The notes under the pieces were generated by a model. That model did no database searches. It was given only the letters and a program-made list of their open reading frames with translations, and was not told the origin of the DNA. The position numbers and the translations under genes were made by a program. Of a stretch of DNA of 64,000 bases, positions 14,301 through 24,327 are shown piece by piece. The DNA lies in assembly GCA_030248135.1 (NCBI GenBank), contig JASANC010002463.1, positions 42,499-106,498 of the forward strand. Direction: 5' to 3'. Position 1 is the first letter of the stretch. Each line of letters opens with the position of its first letter. This DNA is from Theristus sp. LFF4_11 (Eukaryota > Nematoda > Chromadorea > Monhysterida > Xyalidae).

Positions 14301-16204
14301 TAACCCAGAAAAGCGTACAGAACGTCCTCGAGTAGGGCGCCCATCGAGTGTGTTCTCTGTCATTAAGTGCCTATACACCCCTCGGCGGGGCTCGATCCCC
14401 CGAATGCACAAACAGTAGTCTAACGCGCTAACCACCAGGCCACGAGTGTGACATTTGTGGTTTGCTTCGTGCCTTGGTTGGGTGGATGATCATCAAATCA
14501 CCATGAAGTAAAGCAGCGATTACTCCCGAGTCCCGATTTCGCACGTTTGCCGTTATTCTCTCAGTTGTTCTACGGTACGGTCTCTCTCTCAGTTGTTCTA
14601 CGGTACGGTCTCTCTCTCAGTTATTCTGCGGTACGGTCTCTCTCTCAGTTGTTCTACGGTCGCGCCGCTCGCCGCATGAACGTGTTCACGGGCGAGACGA
14701 GCTGCCTCGACGACAACGCGCCGCCGACCTTTGCAGCGCCCGGCGGCAGCAGCAGTTCGTCGATCCCGAGTTCACCCGGTCAGAAGCGTTCGAGCTCGTT
14801 TGCGAACGGCCGTTTCGCGACCAGCGAACGACGCGTGACGCGACAGCGATCCACTGCCGACACGACGGCGACGACCGCGCAGCCGCGGAAGGCGGCCAAG
14901 AATCGCGCCGGTCGAAATGTGCGGCTGGGCGGCTGTTTTTGTTTGTTTGTTTTGGCTTTGGTGGAAATGGAATGCACGGATTGATGTCAAACATTGTGAC
15001 ATTTGCAAAATTGTTTGTTGTTTGCAATCACAGGTCACCGGCGACACCGGCGTCCACCACATCGCCTCCTACCTGTTGAACGTCGGCAACGCCCGTCCGC
15101 ACGAGCCGGTGATTCCGCATCGCGTCGTCGCCAGAGCGCTCGGCGGCAGCGGGCGGTCGCCGATCAAACAGAAGCGAACGCTGAAGCTGCCGTCGCGCTC
15201 GAAACGCCTCCGACTGCAACGCATGAAACGCAAGGCCGAGGAGGAGGTGGGGGCCGGGGCTGGTGGGTTGTTGGCCCTTAACATTGTTGGGCCAAGTGGT
15301 TTTTTGGGGGAACCGGGCTAATTAATGTGCCCAACTTTGGCTATCGTGAACCTGGTGTGAAGATGGTAACACTAATAACAAACAACCAGCAATGTGGCGC
15401 AGTGGTAATATTGTATTTACGTAGTGTAGCAGCACGCACAGCGTATTTATGTGCTTGTGTGTTTGTCGGTGACTGTGCAACATTACTCTGCTATAAGTGA
15501 TACTAACTGAGTGCACGTGCTTCAGATAAGTATCTATCCATCTATCTCATTTCAATGTTTGTTAATCGCAACCGGCGTCTCCGTATCACACGCTATTCAT
15601 GCAGTTTTTGTGGACGTTTTTACCTTTCATCAAAGAAAGTTTCCGATCACATGTGTGCAGGTGTGTTGGTTTACGTTTTCCAGATACAACAACAACAATA
15701 CTTTGTTTCTCGCCGTTGCAGCGAAGCAGCAAGCTGACCAGCAACAGCTCGCGCTCCTCCTCGTTGACCGCAGTGACGCCGTCGAAGAGCGACGGTCCGT
15801 TTGCAGCGCCGGAGCCGGGCGCCACCTCGGGGGGCTGCCTGAGCGTGGCCACGTCGGAGCCGAATAATAACAACAACAACAACATTAACTTAAAAGACCC
15901 GGACGCTCCACCAGGCCCACAATGCGACTGGTCGAGTGAACCGAGCGAGCCGCCGTCGAAATGCAGCGTCGTGGAGCGCCTGTTGTTGTCGCCACGCGGC
16001 ACCGGTGGCCCCAGCCCGGACAAGGACGCCGCGATACGGCACGACACTCCGGAACAGCGAACTGCGATCAGCGACCCGGGTCGGCATTCGGAGCGAAACG
16101 GACTCGTCAGGCGAACTCGGTCGACGTCGTGCTCGGAACAGACGGCGGACGCGAAGAGCGCGCAGACGCTCGCGCAACTGAACGGGATGATTCTCGGATT
16201 GTGA
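2392..16204 (+). CDS. TICRR-like: Treslin/TICRR-like DNA replication initiation factor (about 24 exons)
   Basis: Treslin (metazoan Sld3) carries CDK control to origin firing in the nucleus: phosphorylated Treslin binds TopBP1 and helps load Cdc45. Exons by splice sites and phase: 2392-2632, 2837-2931, 3107-3267, 3544-3680, 4010-4201, 4540-4665, 5173-5403, 5631-5782, 6145-6260, 6480-6585, 6867-6949, 7305-7404, 7692-7809, 7859-7881, an uncertain exon near 9340-9400, 9910-10148, 10504-10756, 11149-11313, 12544-12917, 13220-13645, 14036-14215, 14649-14918, 15034-15246, 15722-16204. Phases agree throughout except around the uncertain exon. The product is about 1500 residues; human Treslin is about 1900. 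Exons 5631-7404 match the Sld3/Treslin domain (EYEVQVLLRF; FLDNTLVDEFIDQLP). Exon 11149-11313 holds VPDTPVEKQ and RESPVKR, matching the human CDK sites T969 and S1001. The flanks are Ser/Arg-rich and disordered, with more SP-x-K sites. The first exon carries an AT-hook-like KPRGRPLKR. The start at 2392 is the first ATG of the open exon; a further 5' exon is possible. Confidence 0.8.
3312..3366 (+). mobile_element. 3' tail of a retroelement family (copy 1 of 3)
   Basis: The sequence TTTTATCGGAGTTTCC, then a short spacer, AAAT and a GATG-type simple repeat, recurs at 26843-26905 and 37018-37080 on the same strand. A conserved 3' end followed by a short tandem tail is typical of non-LTR retroelements or the SINEs they mobilise. 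This copy lies in a Treslin intron. Confidence 0.45.
5008..5162 (+). repeat. Degenerate minisatellite of GAACATGAACATTAAACAT type
   Basis: About 150 bp of imperfect tandem units built from GAACAT, TTGAACAT and ATTAAACAT, ending only about 10 bp before the acceptor of Treslin exon 5173-5403. It is intronic. Confidence 0.75.
7882..9909. other. Long Treslin intron(s) with MITE and possible exon
   Basis: No strong coding signal. The stretch 9340-9422 is exon-like: it follows several CTTTCAG acceptor copies and is open in two frames. The flanking exon phases require an exon here of length 1 modulo 3, for which 9340-9400 would fit. The rest holds CCAATCAG-type motifs (8383-8455, 9834-9880) and the MITE at 9473-9645. 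Confidence 0.4.
9473..9645. mobile_element. TA-flanked MITE, CAGTCGAACTC family (copy 1)
   Basis: Terminal inverted repeats begin CAGTCGAACT and run inward through TAAAT.AT.GGC to CAATCAGCTGATTGGTTGG. Both ends abut TA (9471-9472 and 9646-9647), as for Tc1/mariner-type insertions. There is no coding capacity. Related copies are at 31089-31240 and 47201-47360. Confidence 0.75.
11705..12465. mobile_element. Foldback element with ~300-bp inverted arms
   Basis: The left end ACAGTCTATCACGC and the following ~300 bp are repeated in inverse at the right end (…GCGTGATAGACTGT). Matching blocks include CACGCTCCGCACCCTGGGA, a CAGCGGTTTG segment, TTGGTTGATTGACTG and CGACGACGTCGTC. The arms leave a loop of about 200 bp. 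There is no transposase frame. It sits in the Treslin intron between exons 11149-11313 and 12544-12917, and its right end is about 80 bp from the acceptor. An AACT on each side could be a target duplication, but it is offset by one base. Confidence 0.8.
14281..14452 (-). mobile_element. tRNA-derived SINE (copy A)
   Basis: Read on the - strand, the head has a tRNA-like A box (GTGGCCTGGTGG) and B box (GGATCGAGCCCCG), with CCCTCG pairing to CGAGGG like an acceptor stem. A conserved body follows (CACTTAATGACAGAG, GGGCGCCCTACTC) and an end GGGTTAGCCCTGG. The best-preserved copy is at 57583-57742, and others are at 20236-20322 and 22741-22910. Here it lies in a Treslin intron. Confidence 0.8.
14560..14648 (+). 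repeat. 28-bp tandem repeat duplicating a 3' splice site (4 copies)
   Basis: CTCTCAGTTGTTCTACGG recurs with 28-bp spacing, the CAGs lying at 14562, 14590, 14618 and 14646. The last copy is the acceptor of Treslin exon 14649-14918. Each unit carries its own pyrimidine tract and AG. The first copy is 84 bp upstream, in frame and open, so its use would add 28 residues; the two middle copies would shift the frame. Confidence 0.85.
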
Positions 16205-17394
16205 TCGCGTTTTGGTAATTTTTCTTTTGTACAGACGGTTGTTTCTTCAGTTGCGGATTTTTCTGATTCGCTGACGGTTTTTCTGGCGCGCTGGTTGGTT
16301 CGTAATTCCCCTCGCTTTTATGTGGGATGGGAAGCGAGTGTTCTTTCTTCATTGATTGTGTTTTTCTGTTTTTTTTTCATTATAGCGACTTACTGGGATA
16401 CAACAATGCAGTTGTTTTGTTTTTCAGGAAACGCTTAGGTACCGTATTGTTTTTTTGTATGGTTTATTGTAATATATTTGGCGTCTCTGTTTTTGTATGG
16501 CTGTGTGGATTTTGTGTCCTTTTCTATTTGCTGTTCAACAATAGACAGACGAAGAACATTGACCCCCCGATCTAATCAAGGATGGTGATTTTTGTGAATA
16601 TTTGTCTCGTTTGCGTTTTTTGCATTCCGTTTGTGTTTTTTTGTGACAATTGATTGGTTTTTGTGTTTCTGTGGTTGGCCTATGGTCGATTTGGTTTTTT
16701 TTTCAAGCTTAGTACGCTTCATAGTCCTATTTTGCTCGAAATTGGCGGCAAACTTTTGGACCCTATGGATTTTGAAAAAAGGCACTGCCAGTCCACTGCC
16801 CCGCAACATTTTACTTTTGTTTTAGTTTGAGGTTTTTTGACCTGACTTGAGGTATGATTTTTTATCTGGAATTCGTTATTGTGTTTTTTTTTGTATTTTT
16901 AAGTGTTTACTGTTCGTTCACTACTGACTGGGATTGTAAACTGCTTGTATTTATTTATTTCATTGCTAAACGCTTTACCAACTTCATTATGTGAACGTGA
17001 ACCCTGTTTCGGTGTTCTTCTGGTGTGTTTGTTGGTTTTGTTCGCGTGTGCGTTTTTCCGTTGTTGTTGTTGTTTTTTGGTGTTTTTTTTAACAGTTAGT
17101 GGATCAGTGGGTTTCTGTCCATAATAAAAAGAAACAATGGTAAAACTGTCCGAGCATTGACGGATAGACGGACTATTGAACTGTTTTGAGAATCTGTTCT
17201 GAGAGTTTTTCAATCTCTCTCAGTTCTTTTTTTGGAAACGATATTTTTCCAAATCAAATGTGAACGTTGCACTTCGCATTGGGCGCGACATATGCCACAG
17301 GCTTTCTGCAACCAATCAGCGTGTTGCATTCAAAAACGCGATACGTTCAATATTACAGAGTCAGAAACAAAGAAAAATAGAGAGAAGATAAAAA
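16205..17394. other. Intergenic spacer, Treslin to DDAH-family gene
   Basis: AT-rich sequence with many T-runs and no supported gene. AATAAA at 17123 is far (about 920 bp) from the Treslin stop, so its role as poly(A) signal is doubtful. A CCAATCAGCGTG motif at about 17310 lies 85 bp before the next ATG. Confidence 0.5.
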
Positions 17395-20300
17395 ATGTTC
17401 ACCGCTCGCCAATTCGCCACCATTTGCAAGCTCTCAATCGTTCCTAAAAATCGCTGTGGTCAACTGAGTTTCGTGCGTCACATCCATTACAAGCGTGCAC
17501 TGATGTGTTCGCCGGATCATTTCGTGCTCGGTGATTTGATCAATCCATGGATGGGCGGAACGGTCGATCAGAAGTTTGTGGTATTATCGCTCTGTTTTTC
17601 TAGTTCTTCCAACTCCATGTTGTTGTTGTTGGTTGCGATACCTTCCAATACCTAGAAGCTGCGAACCGCTGACTGGTATGCGATGTTTTTCTCACCAAAG
17701 CTGAAAAAACGTAAACACTAAACAGGTCTGCACAGTGTGTTAGTTGTCCAGTCAGTGAAAAATTTGGGAATAAAAACAGCCGAAGAAACTGCTTAATATT
17801 TTTTAATGGACACAGTGGACTTGTGGAAAACGTGGATTTTTTAATATCGTGTGGATTTATGTGTCCATGACACGTCACGTCGAGTTTTTCTCTTGTTAAT
17901 GTCAAGTCTCACGCAAGTAACGAATCTCGAGTTCAAAATGCGTAGCCAACCGGCCACGTTCCTCAAACGTTCTACGTAGGGGTGGTAAAAAACGGTTTTT
18001 TTCAAATCCATGTATATAAAATGGTTTTTTATACCGCGTCCGGTTCTTTATACCCGGTTTTTTTACCGACCCAGTATCTGAAGAATCCTGTGATTGCGAC
18101 AATTTCTGGTACTCTGATTTTACGCAAACCGCTGAATAATGAGTAAAAGACCACAATTCTAGCCAGAAACTGTATGTGTTTCAATGGAAACGTATTCCAA
18201 TCTTGATTTTATTTGAATCGGTGGCGGTTAGAGAGAATGCAGCATCAGAAAAATTATCAGATGCGAGTTTAAAACAAAAAAAAGCTAACGCAAAACAGAT
18301 TGACATGTGCAACAGCAAGGAATGTGATACATGCAAATCAATTGAACTGACATGATCGAGAGATATGTAACTGCACAACAATTTTACCGCATTTCTAAAC
18401 ACAAAAGATCACCGAAATCACGAACCCGCACAGACGAAAGAAGTGAACCAAGAACAAAATTGAAAGAGCAAAAAAATCAGATGGAGATTCGGGTCACTAT
18501 CACCAGTACAACAGCACGAAGACATCACCAACAAAACTTTGAGCAATTTCCGAGTTCAAAGACACAAAATTTCAAGAAATTTGACTGAATAAATATCGCG
18601 GCGTTTCTCGTTTATTGTTGAAAATTTAACCGAATTCTGAAAAATAACCAAATCTTTGCTGTATTAGTTTCTTCACTTTGTCAACAAAAGAACTAGCATA
18701 AAAAGCGCAAGCGGCAGATTTAAAGCGGAAAAAGCGTGAAGCTGTTAAACTACGAAACACAACATTGCCATGTAGACCAAACATGAACAGATAAACAAAG
18801 AACAAAGCTGGAAAATAAAGCGAACGCCGACCAGAGCCAGCCCATTGGCGGTCGACCGAGATGGGACATGGAAGGAGAGGCACGGGTCTCAGGGTGCTTT
18901 ATTTATACCAAGAGCGTGAATTGTGTTCTCCAGAACATCAAGTTATGAAGTGGCGAAAATGAAAATTGAAATGGATATGCGGAATACAGTGCATTTTGAG
19001 TGATTTCAAAAATTGAAATTTGGGTCCTTCGGCGGTATAAAAAACCGGAAAAAAACCAAAATTTACGCGGTAAAATATCGGTAATTTATTTTGGCCATTT
19101 TTTGGCGCCGGTATAAAAACCGTTTTTTATACCGTTTTTTATACCGAAAAAAAACGTTTTTTATACCGACCCACCCCTAGTTCTACGTACTGTTAAATCC
19201 CATACAGAAAAGCGTGGCAACAGTGGGACGAATTGCGGAAACTACTGGAAAAGGCTGGCATTAAGGTGGACGTGATCCAGCAGACCAAGGGACTGACTGA
19301 CATGGTGTTCGCGTGCAACAGTGGTATTGTGCATGGAAAAAACGTTGGTAAAATCGGGTGTTTTTCAAGTTTTTTTTCCAAGTTTTAGTGTGGTGCTTTT
19401 TAAAAGCAGCAGAATTATTGTCGAACCGTTCAACTGCAATTCAGAGTAGACTGCTTTGTCACAGGCTTTTTTGAGTGTGCACGAGAATTCAATTTTGAAC
19501 CAATCAACCGTGAATTGCTGCAATGATTGTCGCTTGCCTACGACCACTCAATGCGTCCTTAACCATTCCAACGCAGCTATTTATCACCGTGACTGCTCTT
19601 TCCAAGGCGTTGCATTCCATTCCACAGACGTGTAATACTGCCTGGTGTGCTATTATCTTTTCTTTAAGACCTGCGACTCAATGCGGTTGTGGACGTGAAA
19701 GGAAGCTAGTTTCAACCTTTATGTGGTAATTCAGAATAGCCTAAGTGACCCGGCCTTATTTAGGGGACTCGGATCCCTATGCCAATTTTGAATTCCCGCG
19801 TCGTGCATGAGACTGCTTACCCATCTATGCGCGTATTGAGAAGCGGACCAAAGTAAAAGATATTACCGTAGGTTCGATTGGTCCATGTTGCGGCAACCCA
19901 CGCAGTTCACGTCGGTGTGCACGGTTTATAGTTCGGTGGTCCGTAAAGAAAAACCCTGTTCCAACCAGCACAGGTCTACCTGTCGCACTTCCGCCACCCC
20001 TCCCGCCAACCGGAGCGCGACGTCTACTGCGCCTGGTTCGAGCGTCACGGTTTCACGGTGCACGGGAAGCAGCACTTTGACTACTTCGAGGGCGGCGGCG
20101 ACGCGGTGTTCTCCAGTGGAAAGCTGCTTTTTGCTGGCTACGGTCACAGGACGGATAAATCGGTGAAATAGATGCTCGTTTAAACCGGTCACTTTAATGG
20201 ACGAACGGTGATTTCAGGCGAAGTTTTTTTTGCAGCCAGGGCTAACCCAGAAAAGCGCGTTCAGAACGCCGTCGAGTAGGGCGACGCTCCACGATCAGTG

Positions 20301-21276
20301 CGACGGAGGCAACGAGGGTCATTTTAAATTTCGCGCAATGCAGAGCATGAGAAACGTTGATATGCACTCAGAAGAACGCATGTGATCGGATTTTTGGTTG
20401 AAATCAAAACACGAAAACACACACTCCATTTGTACGCTAAATATGTGTCCTGTCGTTCGACCATGTATAGCACCAAAAAAAAGAAAAAGCGCAGGTCTAC
20501 ACGAAACTGGCCGCAATGTGCGCGCATCACACGGTGCTCTGCGAGTTGGTGCACGGTCACTTCTACCACCTGGACACTTGTTTCTTTCCGCTGAACGAAC
20601 GCCAGGCGTTCTACTACGCGCCAGCGTTCAGCGCCGACTCGGTGAACGAGATGCAACAGCAGATTGAGCTGATCCCGGTCACGAACGATCAGGCGAACGC
20701 GTTCGCGTGCAATGCGCTGCCGGTGCCGTCGGCGAAACTGGTTGGGGGGGGGGGGTGGGCTTTTTTGTTTTGGTTATCGTTTCAAGACACCGCCGCAGGC
20801 CACACCCAGCTTGGAAGGCTGAACGTACCCAAAACTGCCACGGTCGACCGACCACCCCTATCCTACGTTGAGACACCTTTAGTTTCTGAGTTCAGTGGTT
20901 CGCGAATCGGATTTGCTAATTTGCTTTTTTGACGCACCCCCCCCCCCCCCCACCACCACCAATTTCGAAAACTCCGGTGTGCGAACGGACGGTTCACCCT
21001 CCAGTGGGCCAGTCAGTACCTGGTGGTGCTAACCCACGCGTCACATGGGGCGAAAATAATGGGTCTTCCCTTACAGACTTGCGGTGTGACCAATCAGCGT
21101 GCTAGATTTTGAATTACATGAAAAAAAGTGTTCAGGTGATCGCGCCGAAAGGAAGTGGAGAGAGTTTTGGCGCAAAGGTGCGATCATTCGGTTACGATTA
21201 CGCAGAGGTGGACATGAGTGAGTTCATGAAGTCGGGTGGCGCCTGTCAATGTTTGGTGCTGAAAATTCCGGAATAA
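17395..21276 (+). CDS. DDAH/amidinotransferase-family hydrolase, probably mitochondrial
   Basis: Members of this fold (dimethylarginine dimethylaminohydrolase, arginine deiminase, amidinotransferase) attack a guanidinium carbon with a catalytic cysteine; for DDAH the products are citrulline and dimethylamine. Exons 17395-17573, 19208-19343, 19974-20162, 20495-20740 and 21136-21276 join in phase to 296 residues, a complete length. Visible motifs are NPWM near residue 50, an acidic DMVF near residue 90, EGGGD at 144-148, FYHLDTCF with the likely catalytic His193, FACNAL near residue 240, and SGGACQCL with the likely nucleophile Cys289. The layout resembles the bacterial-type branch rather than vertebrate DDAH1/2, from memory. 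The first ~35 residues are rich in Arg, Lys and hydroxyl residues and lack Asp and Glu, which suggests a mitochondrial presequence. The substrate cannot be told from sequence: DDAH, an arginine hydrolase or a relative are all possible. AATAAA at 21632 is a candidate poly(A) signal. Confidence 0.85.
17977..19179. mobile_element. hAT-type non-autonomous DNA transposon with 8-bp TSD
   Basis: The ends read TAGGGGTGGT… and …ACCCACCCCTA and are flanked by identical GTTCTACG on both sides (17969-17976 and 19180-19187). An 8-bp duplication with TAGGGGTGG-type termini is the signature of the hAT superfamily. Near each end lies AT-rich inverted sequence built from GGTATAAAAAACCG. No transposase frame is present, so it would need help to move. 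It occupies most of intron 1 of the DDAH-family gene. Confidence 0.85.
19760..19850. repeat. Interspersed repeat, ACGCGGGAATTC family (fragment)
   Basis: The block GAATTCCCGCGTCGTGCATGA, with a nearby ATGCGCGTATTGAG and GGGGACTCGG, recurs in one or other orientation at 25105-25260, 27690-27830 and 35620-35765. No coding potential. It lies in intron 2 of the DDAH-family gene. Confidence 0.55.
20236..20322 (-). mobile_element. tRNA-derived SINE (copy B, partial)
   Basis: Matches the 3' body of copy A (CAGGGCTAACCCAGAAAAGCG, then GTCGAGTAGGGCG) and ends in an acceptor-stem-like CGAGGGTC, but most of the tRNA head is missing. It is in intron 3 of the DDAH-family gene. Confidence 0.65.
20741..20952. 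repeat. Poly-G run and poly-C run bracketing ~190 bp
   Basis: A run of about 12 G begins 4 bp after the donor of exon 20495-20740, and a run of about 14 C starts near 20937. The block after the C-run (GAAAACTCCGGTG, GGACGG) resembles 53958-54120, which is also led by a C-run, so this may be the edge of a dispersed element. Confidence 0.45.
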
Positions 21277-22325
21277 ACTGTGAACAATATTTCTTTTTGT
21301 TTTCGACTTTTTTCGTAAACTGCGTTCCTGATTTGCTGTCAGGCGACACCGAAGCGTGCATTTCAAACAGGCATTTTTCAAAACGCAATAGTGTAATTCA
21401 CGCTCCGGTTTCGCCGAAACGCAAGTGGCGAACAAGCGCAATTTACGTTTTTCAGTGATTCAGGTTCTGTGTTATATTTTTTATTGTTTTCTTTGTAATT
21501 GGATTGGAAACCACCAATTTTCATGGATTTCTATATTTTTTGGGTGCTTTACTGTACGCTCCAGTGTCAATCAATAGCGAGACTGATTTTTCGTTAATTC
21601 TTCGTGCTTGATCATGCGGGTTAGATTTTGAAATAAAATTCGGGCTCACTTCACTTCCACACACTATTTTCGCAGTCGCAAGAATTCATCGGTCAATTAC
21701 ATTCGCTCAAGCATATCTTCCTCAAGTTTAGCATGTGTTGAGTAAATCGCAACAACAACAGCGTTTTCTTCAACTTTTGCTCAAAACAACTACGACAGAT
21801 ACGTTTGCGTTGGTGAAATGGGAGAAAGAAACATCTCGGTGGATGCAGTTTACACTTCTTCTTCTTTACTTCAGTCGTCGTGCCCGTGCGCACATTTCAG
21901 CGTCAAGAAACCCCTGAACAATCGTTTACTATTGGTCTAGATCGATGTCACTGAAAACGACCAATAATCTGTTGGACTTGGATTTGAAATTACCGTTTTA
22001 ACCAATAAACCGTTGGTCGGTCTTTAGCGTTGAATTTGATTTGCTCATTGCCACCTTCACCTCCACTATGTGGCTACTAAATTAGCTACTAAAGCGGCGT
22101 CTAAAATCGCGTTCGTTTCAGTGTCAGTTCGATAGCGCAAACAAAACAGCCATTAAAACAATAGTTTGGCTATTTTACTGCAGCAGAAGCTGTCTGTCAG
22201 CTTAAAAATGGCACTCCTCGGATGATTTTCCTAGGGTGCCAGGAACAGAGAACTGCAGCCAATCAGCTAATCAAAAAAAACATATAACGCTCCATCACTG
22301 TACCACTTTCTGCCATTTCACGCAG
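21277..22325. other. Spacer with no recognised gene
   Basis: There is an AATAAA at 21632. A GCAG-preceded stretch, 21676-21740, is exon-like and Ser-rich, but I could not join it to anything. Near 22060-22110 are GTGGCTACTAAA motifs related to the element at 25575-25790. Confidence 0.35.
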
Positions 22326-22532
22326 TTGAACAGTTTGTATCCCTTGACGTTCGTTGCGCAGAACTCGCGTGTGCTGATTCGTGGTGAGCGAGTGTTGTGG
22401 TTGAAGAAACAGTTCAACTCTGACTGCAACATTGCACAGTGGAACGCACTGGCGCAGCAGCAACACAGTTGCGATGTTCCTAAAATTGCGATTTTGCTTC
22501 AATCAAATCCAACCGAAACGATTGAACAGTGA
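22326..22532 (+). CDS. Possible terminal exon of an unrecognised protein
   Basis: After the acceptor-like TTTCACGCAG the frame TTG AAC AGT… is open for 68 codons to a TGA, with balanced, gene-like codon use and two cysteines. It includes VLIRGERVLWLKK. I recognise no domain and found no firm upstream exon. A donor at the GAT/GTTCC position near its end would join in phase to 24328, so it could instead be a 5' exon of the PAN/TSR gene. Chance openness is possible. Confidence 0.3.
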   Translation: MNSLYPLTFVAQNSRVLIRGERVLWLKKQFNSDCNIAQWNALAQQQHSCDVPKIAILLQSNPTETIEQ

Positions 22533-22740
22533 TTTTGAGGGAAGTGATGGTGCGCACGCCTCCGTCGCAAGCTGAGCAGGTGTTCTTCTTGGCATCCGGC
22601 TCACAGCGGCGCTAAACGCGTATACCATTGGTCAAGGAGCTCGTAGGAAAAGCAGCCGACCACCATGCAGCTCTCGGCGCGGAACTGATATGAGTGACAA
22701 CACTCGTCAGCCGCAAAACAACAGCGACAACAGTGATTTT

Positions 22741-22910
22741 GACGATGTTCCTGGCCAGGAGCTAATTAATCCAGAACAGCATACAGAGAACGCCCTGAGT
22801 TTTCTTTTCATTAAGTGCCCACAACACCCCTCGGCGGGGCTCGATCCTACGAACGCGCAGCCAAGATGAGTCTAACGCGCCACCACCCAGGCCACGAGGG
22901 TAACCGTGAC
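22741..22910 (-). mobile_element. tRNA-derived SINE (copy C)
   Basis: A diverged full-length copy: on the - strand it has the acceptor-stem-like CCCTCGTGGCCTGG, a B-box-like GGATCGAGCCCCG and CACTTAATG. The 3' end has drifted (TTAATTAGCTCC in place of GGGTTAGCCCTGG). Confidence 0.7.
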
Positions 22911-23701
22911 TGAATATTAATCGGACTTACCAACCGGATTCGTTGCGCATTTTGCTTTATAGTAGCCGGGATGCCTCGCCTCGACAGCAAACCTCACAAA
23001 CAGGACACACGAAACAATAATCAATCTCAGTAAACACGGATTATTGGGCGACATTACGTAGAATTATGCACCACTTGAGAGCTGGAAAGTGGACAAATTT
23101 CTTAGATGGATTTTGTTTCAAAAGGCACACTAAACAACACAAAAACTTGCGTGAACGATAGATAAAATCAGGGCTGTTCTATGTTGGCTAACGGCTGTTG
23201 ACCCAAAACCGTTCAGAATTTGTTGCAAAAAAGTGAATCTCAATCGGAATCATTTTGACGAAATGAGTTGAAAGAACTAGGTATCTCAATGTGTTCATGA
23301 TATGGCCGTGGTGGGTGGTGGCACCAAGCCACACGGAAACACACATACAGGAAAAAGCAGAAATGACAAACCACACGCAATTTCTTTGAATAAAACAGTA
23401 AATTGTTCACTTTCTAATGGATTCTAGGTTTGAATGACATTTCCCACTGTTTCTCAAGAGGTCGGACTTTCGAATAAATGAATAAACATCATTCGATTTT
23501 GACACATTTTGAAATGACAAAGCACACACACTTTCCCACTTTCTCATTACTTTCGAATCAAGCTACTTGTTAATAGATGCTTAAACCCACGGAAAACTGA
23601 TAAATTATGTATGGAAATAAACTGACAAATTATAGGTGCATTAGTATCTACTTCTTCACAAACTTTCAGCCGAGAATTTACATTCAGCCGAGAATTTACA
23701 T
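22911..23701. other. Spacer with no gene seen
   Basis: AT-rich, with no coding or structural signal I can support apart from a short duplication of CAGCCGAGAATTTACATT at about 23669-23702, just before the tandem array. Confidence 0.5.
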
Positions 23702-24237
23702 TGGTGTCCGTCGCACTGACGAGCCAGGGGGCACCGCGGTATGCGTCTACCTGGCGAAACCGCAAACAGCGAACTTCTTGTATTGCGTACACTCGCAAAA
23801 CACCGGGTCCCTTGTGGCTTCACAGCCCGGGATGGTTGATTTTGTGAGATTCTGCTTTCTAGGTTCGCTGATGTTTTGCCCAGACTATAAGATCTGTCTG
23901 TGGTAAAACAGCTTCGGCAGTTCTGCCTGGTGTCCGTCGCACTGACGAGCCAGGGGGCACCGCGGTATGCGTCTACCTGGCGAAACCGCAAACAGCGAAC
24001 TTCTTGTATTGCATACACTCGCAAAACACCGGGTCCCTTGTGGCTTCACAGCCCGGGATGGTTGATTTTGTGAGATTCTGCTTTCTAGGTTCGCTGATGT
24101 TTTGCCCAGACTACAAGATCTGTCTGTGGTAAAACAGCTTCGGCAGTTCTGCCTGGTGTCCGTCGCACTGACGAGCCAGGGGGCACCGCGGTATGCGTCT
24201 ACCTGGCGAAACCGCAAACAGCGAACTTCTTGTATTG
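23702..24237. repeat. 226-bp tandem repeat (2.4 copies)
   Basis: TGGTGTCCGTCGCACTGACG starts units at about 23702, 23928 and 24154. The first two units are nearly identical and the third is cut after GAACTTCTTGTATTG. Long open frames on the - strand run through the array in more than one frame, because 226 is not a multiple of three; I take them as by-products of a GC-rich repeat rather than genes. Confidence 0.85.
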
Positions 24238-24327
24238 ACAACAACTACATACGGTGGTCCAGATTGATTTGGTTTGTGAATCGGATTCAAACTTCAATGA
24301 ATAGAATTGAATTTCTTCAATTTTCAG

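Noticed and set aside
18352..18588. Transposase remnant inside the hAT-type element
   Set aside because: The 78-codon basic frame and the - strand 18626-18883 frame have no hAT dimerisation or catalytic motifs.
23656..24244. Protein genes on the - strand across the 226-bp repeat
   Set aside because: Frames change with each repeat unit and have no splice context; explained by the tandem array.
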